From: Euryarchaeota archaeon
GTDB taxonomy: Archaea > Thermoplasmatota > SW-10-69-26 > JACQPN01
Direction of reading: 5' to 3'
NCBI GenBank assembly: GCA_016207515.1
Contig: JACQPN010000008.1
Coordinates: 1-64,000, forward strand
DNA: 64,000 nucleotides
In this document: positions 23,370 to 32,536 of the stretch, one piece after another
Layout: each line of letters begins with the position of its first letter
Numbering within the stretch: position 1 is the first letter of the stretch
Made by a program: the position numbers and the translations under genes
Notes under the pieces: model-generated
Told to the model about the DNA's origin: nothing
What the model saw: the letters and a program-made list of their open reading frames with translations, nothing else
Databases searched by the model: none

Positions 23370-24096
23370 ACGGGCGGCGGCGGTCGCCAAGCGCGTCCTC
23401 GTCGGCGTCCGCGCGGACAAGAGGACCCTTGGAATCGTCATCGGCGCTCCGATCCTCATTTTCGCCCTTTTTGGGGCCGTGTTCAAGGCCCCGGATTCAG
23501 GTATCCAACCGCGGGCGGTGGCGCCCGTCATGGTCGGTCTCTTCGTCTTCTTCCTCACGTACCTGCTGACCGCGGTCTCCTTCCTTCGGGAGCGTAGCGC
23601 GGGCACCCTGGAGCGGCTCTATGCAAGTCCGCTTTCGGGCTCGGAACTCATAGCGGGTTACTTCGTGAGCTTCGGCGTCCTAGCGGCCGTACAAACTACC
23701 GTCCTCATAGGGGCGGGGATCGGTTTTCTCGATATGGACGTCGGCGAGGCGCTTCCCGTCGCGTACCTCCTGACGCTCTTGGGCGCTTTCACGGCTTTGG
23801 GGATCGGCCTTTTCCTTTCGACGCTTGCCGAGAACGAGTTCCAGGTCGTCCAATTCGTGCCCGTGGTCCTCGCCCCGCAGGCCATCCTCGGCGGCGTGTT
23901 CGTCCCAATCGACCGGCTCCCCGATTACCTTCGCCCGGTCGCCAACGCGTTCCCGATCACTTACATCATCGAAGGCATGAAGGACATCACCGTCCGAGGC
24001 GGTGGTTTCGCCGATGCCACTGGTGAGCTCCTCGTCCTCTCCGCCTTCGCCCTCGGCTCCGTTGCCCTCACCGCTGCCGTCGTGAGCCGGAAATAG
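23326..24096 (+). CDS. ABC-2 type permease
   Basis: The 256-residue membrane protein has about six helices: one near GIVIGAPILIFALFGAVF, then VMVGLFVFFLTYLLTAVSFL, followed by RERSAGTLERLYASPLSGSEL, the conserved cytoplasmic motif of ABC-2 permeases, and a late IIEGMKDI stretch. With the ATPase just upstream it forms an exporter of unknown cargo (drug, lipid or polysaccharide type). The start at 23326 overlaps the ATPase gene; a later start is possible. Confidence 0.85.
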   Translation: MRSSRWPGGRDLRFERAAAVAKRVLVGVRADKRTLGIVIGAPILIFALFGAVFKAPDSGIQPRAVAPVMVGLFVFFLTYLLTAVSFLRERSAGTLERLYASPLSGSELIAGYFVSFGVLAAVQTTVLIGAGIGFLDMDVGEALPVAYLLTLLGAFTALGIGLFLSTLAENEFQVVQFVPVVLAPQAILGGVFVPIDRLPDYLRPVANAFPITYIIEGMKDITVRGGGFADATGELLVLSAFALGSVALTAAVVSRK

Positions 24097-24147
24097 TTTC
24101 GGTGGCCGGGCGAACCTCTTTCCTCCAAGGGGCGTTTTCCATCCACG

Positions 24148-25107
24148 ATGGCCGAAATCGAGGTGCTTGGGCTCTTGGTGCTGAACCTGCTCGTCCTTGG
24201 CGTGGTGGCGTTCCTTGTGGCAAGACGCGCTCCGGCAGGCGACAATCCGCGCGTGGAGGCGGAGATGCGGACGGTGCGCGAGAAAGTCGACGCAGTGAAC
24301 ACGTCGACGGCCGTTCTACAGGAGCGGACCGGCGCCCTGCCACGCGTCGAGGCCGCCTTGAAGTCCCTGGAGATAGGCGTCGGTGCGTTGCCGGCCATGG
24401 CGTCAAAGGTCGACGAGATCCACGCGACGTTCACCGACACGACGGTCAAGGGCAAGATTGGCGAGGCTGCCGTCGAGGCGGTGCTGTCGCGACTTCCGAC
24501 CGATCTCTGGGAGCGCCAATACCCCCTCGGCGGGGGCACGGTGGACTTCATCGTCCGGATGCCAAACGGCCTCATGCTGCCCATCGATGCGAAGATGAGC
24601 GGGTCGGAGCTTGTCGGAGACCTGGTGGCGGCGATCGGACGCTCGAACTCGGAAAACGGCGCCGGAGCCGAGGAAGCGAGACTCGTCGCCCGGGACCTCG
24701 CAAGAGACATCGGGGCCAGGCTCTACTCGCAGGCCGAGAAGATCCGCAAGTACACGAAAGAAGCCACAGGGGTGCTTCCCGTGGTCCTTGAAGCGGTGCC
24801 CGGGCCCGTATTCGACTCCGTAGGGCATTCGGTGAAGTCCGATTGTTCAAAGATCGGCGTGGAGGTAGTGAGCTACGACATGCTTCTTCCACTGATCTCG
24901 GTGCTTCGCAGCCAGAACACGCACGACGTGGAAAGCATCCAACGGGCGACCGCGAGCGTCGAGCGCGTGAGGCGTAGCTTCGAGAAGATCGACGAAATAC
25001 TGGTGAACAAGGTCGGAAAGGCCAGGACCATGCTCGCCAACGCGCAAGCCGAGATAGAGGCAGAACTCACGAACGCAAGGTCTGCTCTCGCGGGCATGGA
25101 TCCGTGA
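24148..25107 (+). CDS. RmuC-like DNA recombination/nuclease-fold protein
   Basis: The 319-residue product has an N-terminal membrane helix (about 7-25), a coiled coil of about 70 residues, and then the RmuC core with GKIGEAAVEAVLSRL, TVDFIVRMPNGLMLPIDAK (PD-(D/E)XK-type Asp and Asp-x-Lys) and a helical C-terminal region. RmuC limits recombination at inverted repeats in bacteria by an unclear mechanism. It stands alone, 51 bp after the ABC permease gene. Confidence 0.8.
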   Translation: MAEIEVLGLLVLNLLVLGVVAFLVARRAPAGDNPRVEAEMRTVREKVDAVNTSTAVLQERTGALPRVEAALKSLEIGVGALPAMASKVDEIHATFTDTTVKGKIGEAAVEAVLSRLPTDLWERQYPLGGGTVDFIVRMPNGLMLPIDAKMSGSELVGDLVAAIGRSNSENGAGAEEARLVARDLARDIGARLYSQAEKIRKYTKEATGVLPVVLEAVPGPVFDSVGHSVKSDCSKIGVEVVSYDMLLPLISVLRSQNTHDVESIQRATASVERVRRSFEKIDEILVNKVGKARTMLANAQAEIEAELTNARSALAGMDP

Positions 25108-25244
25108 GCGTCGTCGCGCGGGCGATCGGGAAACGGCGCCGACGGTATCGGCGGCCCCTCCTCGGTGGTGGGGCCACCCGATGCCCCCCGCTCCTTACGC
25201 AAATAGGCTCATAAACGCGGGCGCACTATCCGGTGCGATAAGCC

Positions 25245-26375
25245 GTGACGAAGGGAAAATACAAGATAGTTCTGCTCGGCGGGGACGGCACCGGACCTGA
25301 AGTGGTCGCCGAAGGGCGAAGAGCGATGGACGCGGCCGCGAAGCGTCTCAACCTCAATCTCGAATACGAGGAATTCCCCTGCGGCGGCGAGTATTACCTC
25401 AAAACGGGCAAGGAGTGGCCGGACGGGTCGTTCGACGCTTGCAAGGCGGCGGACGCGATCCTCCTCGGCGCCGTCGGCTGGCCGGGAGCAAGTCTTCCCT
25501 CTGGCGACATCGCGGGCGCCGGCATCGTGTTCGGCCTCCGATTCGGCCTCGACCTGTACGCGAACGTCCGCCCCACGAAATTGTTTCCAGGGGTCCGCCA
25601 CAAGATCGGCGAGAAGTTCAAGCAGGTCTGGGAACCGAAGGACGTGGATTTCGTCGTCATCCGGGAGAACAGCGAAGGCGAATACACTCCAGCCCGAGGC
25701 CACCTTACGCGCGGTGGCAAGACGGAGCTCACTACCGACACGTCGATCATCACAAGAAAAGGCGCAGAACGTGTGATCAAGTATGCGTTCGAACTTTCAA
25801 AGACGCGAAACGGAGCGCCGAAGGACGGTCTTCGACGCGTGACCTGCATCGACAAGTCGAACGTGCTCCGGGGCTCACAGTTCTTCAGGGAGATCTTCGA
25901 CGAGATCGCGGCCGGCTACCAGGGCATCGAGCGCGATTACGCATACATCGACGCGTTCTGCCAATGGATAATCCGAAATCCGGAAGCGTACGACGTGGCC
26001 GTGACGACCAACATGTTCGGCGACATCGCAACGGACCTCGCCTCCGTGCTCCAAGGCGGCATGGGGATGGCAGCGGGGGGAAACATCGGCGACGATCACG
26101 CGATGTTCGAGCCCATCCACGGGTCGAGCCCGAAGCACGCTGGAAAGGGAATAGTGAACCCTATGGCGACGATCCTCGCATCGTCGATGATGCTTGAATG
26201 GCTTGGGAAGCGGCACAATGACGCGAAGATGGTACAAGGCGCGCGCCTCCTTGAACAAGCTGTCGCCGCCGTGGCGGCCGAGGGGAAGACGTTGACCTAC
26301 GACCTCGGCGGCTCGGCGAAGACGGGAGAGGTCGGGGGCGCCGTGGTCCAACAAGTGAAGACGCTTCCCCTGTAG
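25245..26375 (+). CDS. Isocitrate/isopropylmalate dehydrogenase family enzyme
   Basis: This is a 376-residue beta-decarboxylating dehydrogenase. It shows LLGGDGTGPEVV at the start, a substrate-binding RENSEGEYTP (in place of the Ser-containing isocitrate type), the DKSNVLR Lys, the metal-binding Asp motif TNMFGDIATDLA and EPIHGSSPKHAGKG for the nucleotide. The likely reaction is 3-isopropylmalate oxidation for leucine synthesis, matching the isopropylmalate isomerase subunits at 48.6 and 57.0 kb; tartrate or homoisocitrate dehydrogenase activity cannot be excluded. The GTG start at 25245 follows a TCATAAACG TATA-like element at about 25208-25216. Confidence 0.83.
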   Translation: MTKGKYKIVLLGGDGTGPEVVAEGRRAMDAAAKRLNLNLEYEEFPCGGEYYLKTGKEWPDGSFDACKAADAILLGAVGWPGASLPSGDIAGAGIVFGLRFGLDLYANVRPTKLFPGVRHKIGEKFKQVWEPKDVDFVVIRENSEGEYTPARGHLTRGGKTELTTDTSIITRKGAERVIKYAFELSKTRNGAPKDGLRRVTCIDKSNVLRGSQFFREIFDEIAAGYQGIERDYAYIDAFCQWIIRNPEAYDVAVTTNMFGDIATDLASVLQGGMGMAAGGNIGDDHAMFEPIHGSSPKHAGKGIVNPMATILASSMMLEWLGKRHNDAKMVQGARLLEQAVAAVAAEGKTLTYDLGGSAKTGEVGGAVVQQVKTLPL

Positions 26376-26427
26376 GTCCGGTCGGCGGCGCGGAGTCCAT
26401 TGGGCGTTTCCCGTGCGCTCCAGGAAA

Positions 26428-26772
26428 CTAAAGGCTCGTCGCGGTGCTCGGCGGCGGATTCTCGCCCTTACGTTGATAAATCAGCGCGAGGCAGCTTTGA
26501 GTGCCCGTGACCGCGAGATGACTAGTGCCCTCCGGGATGGCGATCGCATCGCCGGGTTTCAGGCGTACATTGTGCCCTCCCACCCGAAGCTCCATGGTCC
26601 CGGTGATCACGTACCCCAAGTGGCCGCGTCTGCACATCTCGGGCTCTCTCCAGCCAGCCGGGAATTCGACGAGGCGCATGACGCGGTCTTCGAGCTCCAC
26701 TGATTTCTCCTTGAGGCCTGCCGGCGTCTTTTGGAAAGGCACCGAGTTCCACGACGTAACTATCGCTGTCAT
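26428..26772 (-). CDS. Cupin-domain protein
   Basis: The 114-residue single cupin barrel has GHLGYVITGTMELRVGG (first conserved motif, with only one of the usual His residues clear) and PGDAIAIPEGTSHLAV (second motif, with Pro-Gly-Asp and His). Small cupins of this type act as sugar, metal or acid binding regulators or enzymes; the substrate cannot be told. It is transcribed away from the exonuclease gene on its right. Confidence 0.75.
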   Translation of the reverse strand: MTAIVTSWNSVPFQKTPAGLKEKSVELEDRVMRLVEFPAGWREPEMCRRGHLGYVITGTMELRVGGHNVRLKPGDAIAIPEGTSHLAVTGTQSCLALIYQRKGENPPPSTATSL

Positions 26773-26844
26773 CTCTTAACACACGGCCGCGTTCGACGGC
26801 GTTGGCACAAAGGTTTCATGGTGGTTAAGTAGCTTCTCTCTCCC

Positions 26845-27630
26845 GTGAACGCTCATTCCAGGGAGCCTTCCCTTCCGGGCGCGGACATCCCGACGGCAAC
26901 GGCGTCCGCCGTTTCCGCCACTGGTCCCGGTGGACCGTCTCCCCGAGAAGGACGGCCAAGCGCCTCTACTTCCGTGTCGGCGCCACCGGCCTCTATTCTC
27001 CACCCGCACGCGGATGGCCACGCGATGGGGACGCACGTCCTCGATGTCGAAACCCTGTACTTGTCTTCGGACCTTCCCGGCGGTTGGGACGACATCGCGA
27101 AGATGCGCGTCGCCGTATGCGTCCTTTATGATCTTGGGGCGGACTCGCTTCGGGTCTTCAGCGCCGACACCGAGCTGGGGGAGCCCCTCGAATCACTGTT
27201 TAGTCTACTCGAACAGTGCCGGGAGAATGGATGCGCGGTCATCGGACACAACATCCTTCGCTTCGACTGGACGGTCATCGCAGGCGAATGGAGGTCGCGA
27301 GGGCTCATTCCCGACGTCGACGAATATCTTCCCGGAAAGGCCCGCATCGTGGATACGATGGCCATCCTTTACGAGAAACTCGGGTGGAGGCCGAGCCTCC
27401 AGCTTCTCTCGCAACTCAATCTCTCTGAGTCGAAACTGCTCGATGCGGCGTTGGCGCCGGTCTTGTGGAAGTCGGGCGATCCCGAATCGAGGCGCCTCGT
27501 CGTGAGGTATTGCGCGGACGATGTGCTCAAGACGTTGAAACTCTGGGAAAAAGGACGCAAACAAGGCACGTTGAAGATCGGCGGCGGGCCGCAGAACGCG
27601 GCGGTCGTCGACGTGGCCGTCGCGTGGTGA
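26845..27630 (+). CDS. PolB-type DEDDy 3'-5' exonuclease
   Basis: The ribonuclease H-like domain starts near residue 61: THVLDVETLY (Asp-x-Glu), VIGHNILRFDW (Asp), RIVDTMAILYEKLG and RYCADDVLKTLKLW (Tyr-x3-Asp), the four DEDDy positions. It resembles the predicted exonuclease domain of B-family polymerases that occurs alone in several prokaryotes. The first 60 residues are Pro/Ala/Ser-rich and poorly conserved in appearance. The GTG at 26845 is about 20-25 nt after GGTTAAGTAG, which supports the long form, but ATG 27025 would give just the catalytic domain. Confidence 0.72.
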   Translation: MNAHSREPSLPGADIPTATASAVSATGPGGPSPREGRPSASTSVSAPPASILHPHADGHAMGTHVLDVETLYLSSDLPGGWDDIAKMRVAVCVLYDLGADSLRVFSADTELGEPLESLFSLLEQCRENGCAVIGHNILRFDWTVIAGEWRSRGLIPDVDEYLPGKARIVDTMAILYEKLGWRPSLQLLSQLNLSESKLLDAALAPVLWKSGDPESRRLVVRYCADDVLKTLKLWEKGRKQGTLKIGGGPQNAAVVDVAVAW

Positions 27631-27740
27631 AGGCACGAAGAAGGCTACCCCTCGGGAGAAGTGTCCTACAGTCTTTCGGAGTCCCAGGTAGCCGACGGCC
27701 GAGGTTGCGGCCAAAAAGGGGCCAGCCGGATTGCCCACCC

Positions 27741-27748
27741 TATTTATC
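27741..27748 (+). promoter_or_regulatory. TATA box of the thiolase operon
   Basis: TATTTATC stands in GC-rich surroundings with its centre 29 nt before the thiolase ATG at 27774. That spacing places the transcription start next to the ATG, so the operon mRNA is probably leaderless. It also argues against the longer upstream frame. Confidence 0.6.
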
Positions 27749-27773
27749 CTCCGTCCCACAATACCCACTGAAG

Positions 27774-28943
27774 ATGCGCCAAGTCGCGATAGTCGGAGGA
27801 GGCCACACGAAGTTCGGTGTGCGCAAGGCCACTTGGAAGGAGCTCGTCCAAGAGGCTGGAAAGGCCACGTTCGCCTCAGTGCGTAACCTCACGCCCCGCA
27901 TGGTGGACAGCCTCTTCGTGGGCGCCGCCGAGCCCGAGCGTTTCGCGTTCCAATCGCACGTCGCTCCGCTCGCCGCCGAGCAACTCGGCATAACCCCGAC
28001 GCGCGTGCTCCAACGCCACGAACTCGCCTGCGCATCCGGCCAGTCCGCGATCAGGGCAGCGTGGATGTCCATCGCCATGGGTCTATCCGACGTCGCGATG
28101 GTCGTCGGTGTGGAGAAGATGAACATCCCGAACCTCCCCGAACTCCAATCGTCGATGGCGTGCGTCCTCGACCGCGAATGGGACGGGGTCCACGGCGCGT
28201 CGGCGCCGCCGTTCTTCGCCCTATGCGCGCAGCGGCACATGCACGAGTACGGGACGACGCGAGAGCACCTCACGGAAGTGAGGCTCAAGGCAGGAAGGTT
28301 CGCTGCGACCAACCCGAACGCGCATTTTGCGAAGACCTTCACGAAAGAGCAGGTCGAGAAAAGCGTCGAGATCTCGCCGCCGCTACGGCTGCTCGACTGC
28401 TCGGGGATAACCGACGGGGCGGCCGGACTCATCCTCACGAGCGCGGAGCGGGCGCGCGAGTTCACGGACACGCCGATGTACATCCACGGGACGGGTCAGG
28501 CCAGCCAAGGCCACAACCTCTCCAACATGGAAAGCCTCACGACGTGGACGCCTCTCAAATGGGCGGCGAAGGAAGCGTACCGAAGCGCCGGGATACGTTC
28601 GCGCGACATCGACTTCGCCGAGGTGCATGACTGTTTCACGATCAGCGAGATAATCGTCACCGAAGACCTCGGCTTCTGTGAAAAGGGCAAAGGAGGCGCC
28701 CATATCGCGTCCGGCCAGACGGACATCGGAGGCCGCCCCGTCGTGAACACGCGAGGAGGTCTTCTTGGCATGGGCCATCCGCTCGGCGCGACGGGCGTTT
28801 CCCAAGCGGTCGAGATATTGTGGCAGTTCCAAAAGAAGGTCCCCCCAAAAAGGCAGGTCGAGGGAGACCTCGCCCTCGCCCACAACCTCTCCGGAAGCGC
28901 CAACGCGCATAGCATCCTCATCTACGGGAGGCGCCCAAAATGA
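27774..28943 (+). CDS. Archaeal acetyl-CoA C-acetyltransferase-type thiolase
   Basis: The 389-residue thiolase-fold protein begins MRQVAIVGGGHTKFG. It has the nucleophile Cys86 in HELACASGQSAIRAA, EVHDCFTISE with the active-site His, and GHPLGATG near the C-terminus. This SCP-x/archaeal type condenses two acetyl-CoA to acetoacetyl-CoA and, in archaea, works in a complex with DUF35 and HMG-CoA synthase to feed the mevalonate pathway. The next gene (4-nt overlap) is that DUF35 partner; HMG-CoA synthase is not in the window. Confidence 0.87.
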   Translation: MRQVAIVGGGHTKFGVRKATWKELVQEAGKATFASVRNLTPRMVDSLFVGAAEPERFAFQSHVAPLAAEQLGITPTRVLQRHELACASGQSAIRAAWMSIAMGLSDVAMVVGVEKMNIPNLPELQSSMACVLDREWDGVHGASAPPFFALCAQRHMHEYGTTREHLTEVRLKAGRFAATNPNAHFAKTFTKEQVEKSVEISPPLRLLDCSGITDGAAGLILTSAERAREFTDTPMYIHGTGQASQGHNLSNMESLTTWTPLKWAAKEAYRSAGIRSRDIDFAEVHDCFTISEIIVTEDLGFCEKGKGGAHIASGQTDIGGRPVVNTRGGLLGMGHPLGATGVSQAVEILWQFQKKVPPKRQVEGDLALAHNLSGSANAHSILIYGRRPK

Positions 28944-29464
28944 GCCCGACGCCCACGGGCCCGGTGGCCGTGTTTCGGGAAAGTCTCGCGCCTCGCGGCC
29001 AGATCGACGTGCCTTACCTCCTCGACTTCTACCCGCTCCAATCGGAGGAGCACACGCGCATCCACCCATTCTTCAAGCATCTGCGCGAGGGCCGATTCAC
29101 GACCACGCGGTGCAAGGCGTGCGGCGAACTCCTCTGGCAACCGCGCGCCGTCTGCAGCAAGTGCCTGTCGGAGGACCTGGAATGGGTCGAACTGCCCACG
29201 GAAGGAACCGTCTACGCGTTCACTGCGATGGTACGAGGGCCCCCGCTCGGGATGGAGGCGGACATCCCGTTCGTCATCGCGCTCGTCGACCTCGACACGC
29301 AGTGGCGCCCACTGCGTCTTCTCACGCGTATCGACGGCGTCCAAGCGGGCGAGATGAGGATCGGCGACAAGGTGCGTCTCAAGATAATCAATCTCGCGGA
29401 CGGCCGGGTGTTCTACCGTTTCACGGGGCAGGCTGGAAACGCAGGCCAGGGCACGAAACGATGA
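28940..29464 (+). CDS. DUF35 zinc-ribbon/OB-fold thiolase partner
   Basis: The 174-residue product has an N-terminal helix, the zinc ribbon TRCKACGELLWQPRAVCSKC (Cys58, Cys61, Cys72, Cys75) and an OB fold with EGTVYAFTAMVRGPP and RIGDKVRLKII. In archaea this family bridges thiolase and HMG-CoA synthase and channels acetoacetyl-CoA. The gene begins in an ATGA overlap with the thiolase gene and ends in another with the propeller gene. Confidence 0.88.
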   Translation: MSPTPTGPVAVFRESLAPRGQIDVPYLLDFYPLQSEEHTRIHPFFKHLREGRFTTTRCKACGELLWQPRAVCSKCLSEDLEWVELPTEGTVYAFTAMVRGPPLGMEADIPFVIALVDLDTQWRPLRLLTRIDGVQAGEMRIGDKVRLKIINLADGRVFYRFTGQAGNAGQGTKR

Positions 29465-30996
29465 GGTCCGCTTCCCGGCGACGGCCACGTTTTCCCTCAG
29501 CAAGTACCGCGCTCATCGCGTTCGTGCTTGTTAGCGCGTCCCTCGTCCCGCCATCGGCCGCACAACCCGGGTCCTCGGCTGAAGGTTGGCCCTTCGAACA
29601 TGGCGGCGTCGGTGGCAATCGCCTTGCCCTCGAACCCATCCCGACCTTCATAGAGACCGCGTGGAAGGCGAACGTGACCGGCGCCGCGTACCCCTTGGTC
29701 GTCGGCAACCGGACTGTCTTCGGCGCGTCGGCGGAAGGCGAGGTCGTGGCGCTCGATGCGATGACGGGCGAGACGAAGTGGCGGAAGATCCTCCCGGAAC
29801 CGATCGCGGGCGCGCCTGGTTACGCCAAGGACACGCTTGTCGTCGCAGCGAAGACGGGTCGGCTTTACGCGCTTCACGCCGCCACGGGAGCTCCACTTTG
29901 GGCCATCGACACGGGCGAAGACCCCACGTCGCCTCTCATCCATAACGCAGCCGTGTACGTCGCTTCGACGCAGACGGAAAAGATCTACGCGATAGACCTC
30001 GAGAAAGGCACCTCCCGCTGGACGGTCGAACTCGGCGGAAAGCCCGCGGGCCGCCTCGCGGCCGAAGGCCTGTTCCTTCTCGTCGTTCGCCTCGACGGGA
30101 CGACCCTCGCCTACGGCACGCAAGATGGCGTCTTCATCTGGAAGACGCAACTCGTAGGGGTCGGAAGGTCGGGCGCGGCCGTCGCCGGGAAGAAGGTCTA
30201 CGTCGTCGCACCGAACGGTTTCTTGACGGTGCAGCACACCGTGAACGGCACGGAGACCTGGTTCCTTGAGACGCCCGTCCAGGAGACGCTCACGGGGCCG
30301 CCCGCGGTGTCCGGCGACGCCGTGGCGTTCACGGCGTCGGTGCGGCGCGAAGGGTACGCGTACTCGGTATTCGCCAAGAACGGGACCGAGAAGTGGAAGG
30401 TGACGATGGACCCATTGCCGGTCACCCCCATGACCACGGACGGCTCGACACTGGTGTTTGGCACGTCGGAATCGAAACTCGTGGCGCTCGACGGCTCGGA
30501 CGGAAGCCTCGTGTGGCAGTACAACGTGGGCACGGCGCCGACCTCGCCTGCCGCCGCCTACGGGCACCTCTACGCCTCGACGGCCGGGGGCGACATCATC
30601 GCCCTGAGGACGGCCACCGTGAACAACCCTCCGAACGTGACCGTGGAATTCCCCATCCAAGGCGACACCGTCACGGGCGTGGTGGACGTCATCGGCCGCG
30701 CAACGGATCCAGACTCACCGACACAGGTGCGCTTCGTCGAGTGGCGGATAGATTCGGGCCTATGGCGAAGGGCGAACGGGACCGCGACTTGGCTAGCGAA
30801 ATGGGACACCGCGACCATCGCCCAAGGCGTGCATGTCCTACAGGCGCGGGCCTCCGACGGCAACCTCGTATCGGAGCCGGTGAACGTGACGCTCTTCGTA
30901 TCCCAAGGAGGAGGCGGGAGGATCCCCCTGACGCCCGAGATCATCGTGGTCGCCTTCGCCATCGCCGCGTCCATCACAAGCCGCCGCCGGACCTGA
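29461..30996 (+). CDS. Secreted PQQ-like beta-propeller protein with Ig-like domain
   Basis: The 511-residue product starts at the ATG overlapping the DUF35 stop. A Sec signal peptide (about 1-35, ending PPSAA) is followed by repeated propeller blades with the Trp-type motif, such as VVALDAMTGETKWRK, LYALHAATGAPLWAID and IYAIDLEKGTSRW. An Ig-like domain follows (about 390-480, VEFPIQGDTVTG, VRFVEWRID), then a hydrophobic C-terminal helix with SRRRT. It is probably anchored outside the cell. The function is unknown, and its operon position after acetoacetyl-CoA genes looks incidental. Confidence 0.75.
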   Translation: MRSASRRRPRFPSASTALIAFVLVSASLVPPSAAQPGSSAEGWPFEHGGVGGNRLALEPIPTFIETAWKANVTGAAYPLVVGNRTVFGASAEGEVVALDAMTGETKWRKILPEPIAGAPGYAKDTLVVAAKTGRLYALHAATGAPLWAIDTGEDPTSPLIHNAAVYVASTQTEKIYAIDLEKGTSRWTVELGGKPAGRLAAEGLFLLVVRLDGTTLAYGTQDGVFIWKTQLVGVGRSGAAVAGKKVYVVAPNGFLTVQHTVNGTETWFLETPVQETLTGPPAVSGDAVAFTASVRREGYAYSVFAKNGTEKWKVTMDPLPVTPMTTDGSTLVFGTSESKLVALDGSDGSLVWQYNVGTAPTSPAAAYGHLYASTAGGDIIALRTATVNNPPNVTVEFPIQGDTVTGVVDVIGRATDPDSPTQVRFVEWRIDSGLWRRANGTATWLAKWDTATIAQGVHVLQARASDGNLVSEPVNVTLFVSQGGGGRIPLTPEIIVVAFAIAASITSRRRT

Positions 30997-31079
30997 AGCT
31001 ACGAGCCCCTTGGCGCGTTGGAAATCGTCGCCTACCAGGACAAAGCGCAGCCGACCTCGCCCCCTCGGCGTAACATCCA

Positions 31080-32339
31080 CTACGCGAGGGGGGCCGGTTT
31101 CCTCGTCTCGTCCACGTGCTTTCTCAAGACGAGGGCGAACAACGTCACGGCGATCGTGCAAAGCACCACGACGACGCCCGGTGTGCCGAACGCCTCGCTC
31201 ACGTAGCCGACCAACGGGGGACCGAGGATGCTCCCACTCGTGACGACGACACTGTAAAGGGCCATCGTGAGGCCCTTCGGATGCTCTTGAGCGAAATCGG
31301 CAAGGCTTGCAAGCGCACTCGGGCCAAAAGCGAGCGCCACGAGGCCCGCCGGTGCAAGGAGCACCTGGAACGCGGACGTGTGCCTGAGGATGATCTCGGG
31401 GTCGGTGCTCGGCGCGGTCATGAAAGCATAAGCGATGACCGCGACGAAGACCAGGAATCCTGACGCACCGAGGAGCATGACGGGGGTGCGCCCGTGGGAA
31501 TCGGACAACCGCCCGAAAAATACTTGTGTCGCAAGGAAAAGGCCGCCCCCGACGAGGGTGTAGACGGCGACCATCGACCCGGAAAGACTAGGCAAAGTCG
31601 CCGTCGCCCGTGGGAAGAACGTGAGCGTGCCGCTGATGAGGACGAACACGAGAAACCATGGGAGGATGACGCTTGCGGCGCGCGGCAGCCTCGCGATGCG
31701 GACCATCTCATCCAGCGGCAGCGTGCGCTTGGTCGCGGCCGACCAATGGGGATCGCGCACGTTGAAGTGGGCGTACGCGAAGCCGGCGATGGCGATGGCG
31801 CCCGCAAAGATGAACGGGACACGTGGGTCGGCGATGTAATCGCGCATGAGGAACCCGGCGACGAGGCCGGCCACGTACCCGAACACGTTCATGAAATCGA
31901 AGGCCCCCATCTCGCGTCCGCGGTGATCTTTGTGGGCGTAATCGGCGAGTAGCGCCAGCGACGAGATCAGGATGCAAGCAGCGGCGACCCCATGAAGCGC
32001 GCTTATCCCGGCCAGCGCATAGATGTCGGTCGTGAGGGGGGTGAGAAGACGCGCCGCCCCGCCTATGAGGAGGCCCATGAGCAGGATGGGTCTACGGCCG
32101 AAGACGTCTATCGCGTAGCCCACGGCGATTATCGCGAAAAGCTCGAAGAAGTGCGCCGCCGAAACTATGAGACCGAAGGTGAGCGGGGAGACGTCGATGT
32201 ACGCGTTCAAGGCCACGAGGGCTATGCCGAAACTGGCGCGTATGAGGAACGTCGCGATGTAGAGCGAGGAAAGGAGGCGTAGGTAGACTGTGCCAACGAG
32301 GTCGTCCGTCGTTTCGGCGGCCCCTGATCGTGACTGCAA
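31080..32339 (-). CDS. Major facilitator superfamily transporter
   Basis: A 12-helix MFS protein of 419 residues from TTG 32339. Loop 2-3 carries GYAIDVFGRRPILLMG, the MFS motif, and a second copy is in FFGRLSDSHGRTPVMLLG of the C-terminal half. The substrate cannot be judged. A TATA-like GGTTATAA (about 32367-32374, minus strand) is only 14 nt before the first possible TTG (32357) but fits a start at 32339, which I therefore prefer. Confidence 0.82.
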   Translation of the reverse strand: MQSRSGAAETTDDLVGTVYLRLLSSLYIATFLIRASFGIALVALNAYIDVSPLTFGLIVSAAHFFELFAIIAVGYAIDVFGRRPILLMGLLIGGAARLLTPLTTDIYALAGISALHGVAAACILISSLALLADYAHKDHRGREMGAFDFMNVFGYVAGLVAGFLMRDYIADPRVPFIFAGAIAIAGFAYAHFNVRDPHWSAATKRTLPLDEMVRIARLPRAASVILPWFLVFVLISGTLTFFPRATATLPSLSGSMVAVYTLVGGGLFLATQVFFGRLSDSHGRTPVMLLGASGFLVFVAVIAYAFMTAPSTDPEIILRHTSAFQVLLAPAGLVALAFGPSALASLADFAQEHPKGLTMALYSVVVTSGSILGPPLVGYVSEAFGTPGVVVVLCTIAVTLFALVLRKHVDETRKPAPLA

Positions 32340-32536
32340 GCGTGGGACGTATTCCAAGACCCGCCTTATAACCTCCGGGACTCGTCTTGATCCTCATCGC
32401 CGACCGCAAAGCCGGTCGGCGATGACGGCTTCCGTAGGCGCCAAGGGCCAGGGTGGTCCGGACCGATGGGCCGTTTGGGCCCTTCTTCCCCGTTCCCCCT
32501 GTTCCGGGTGCCCTTCTACGCCGCCCCCGGCATCTT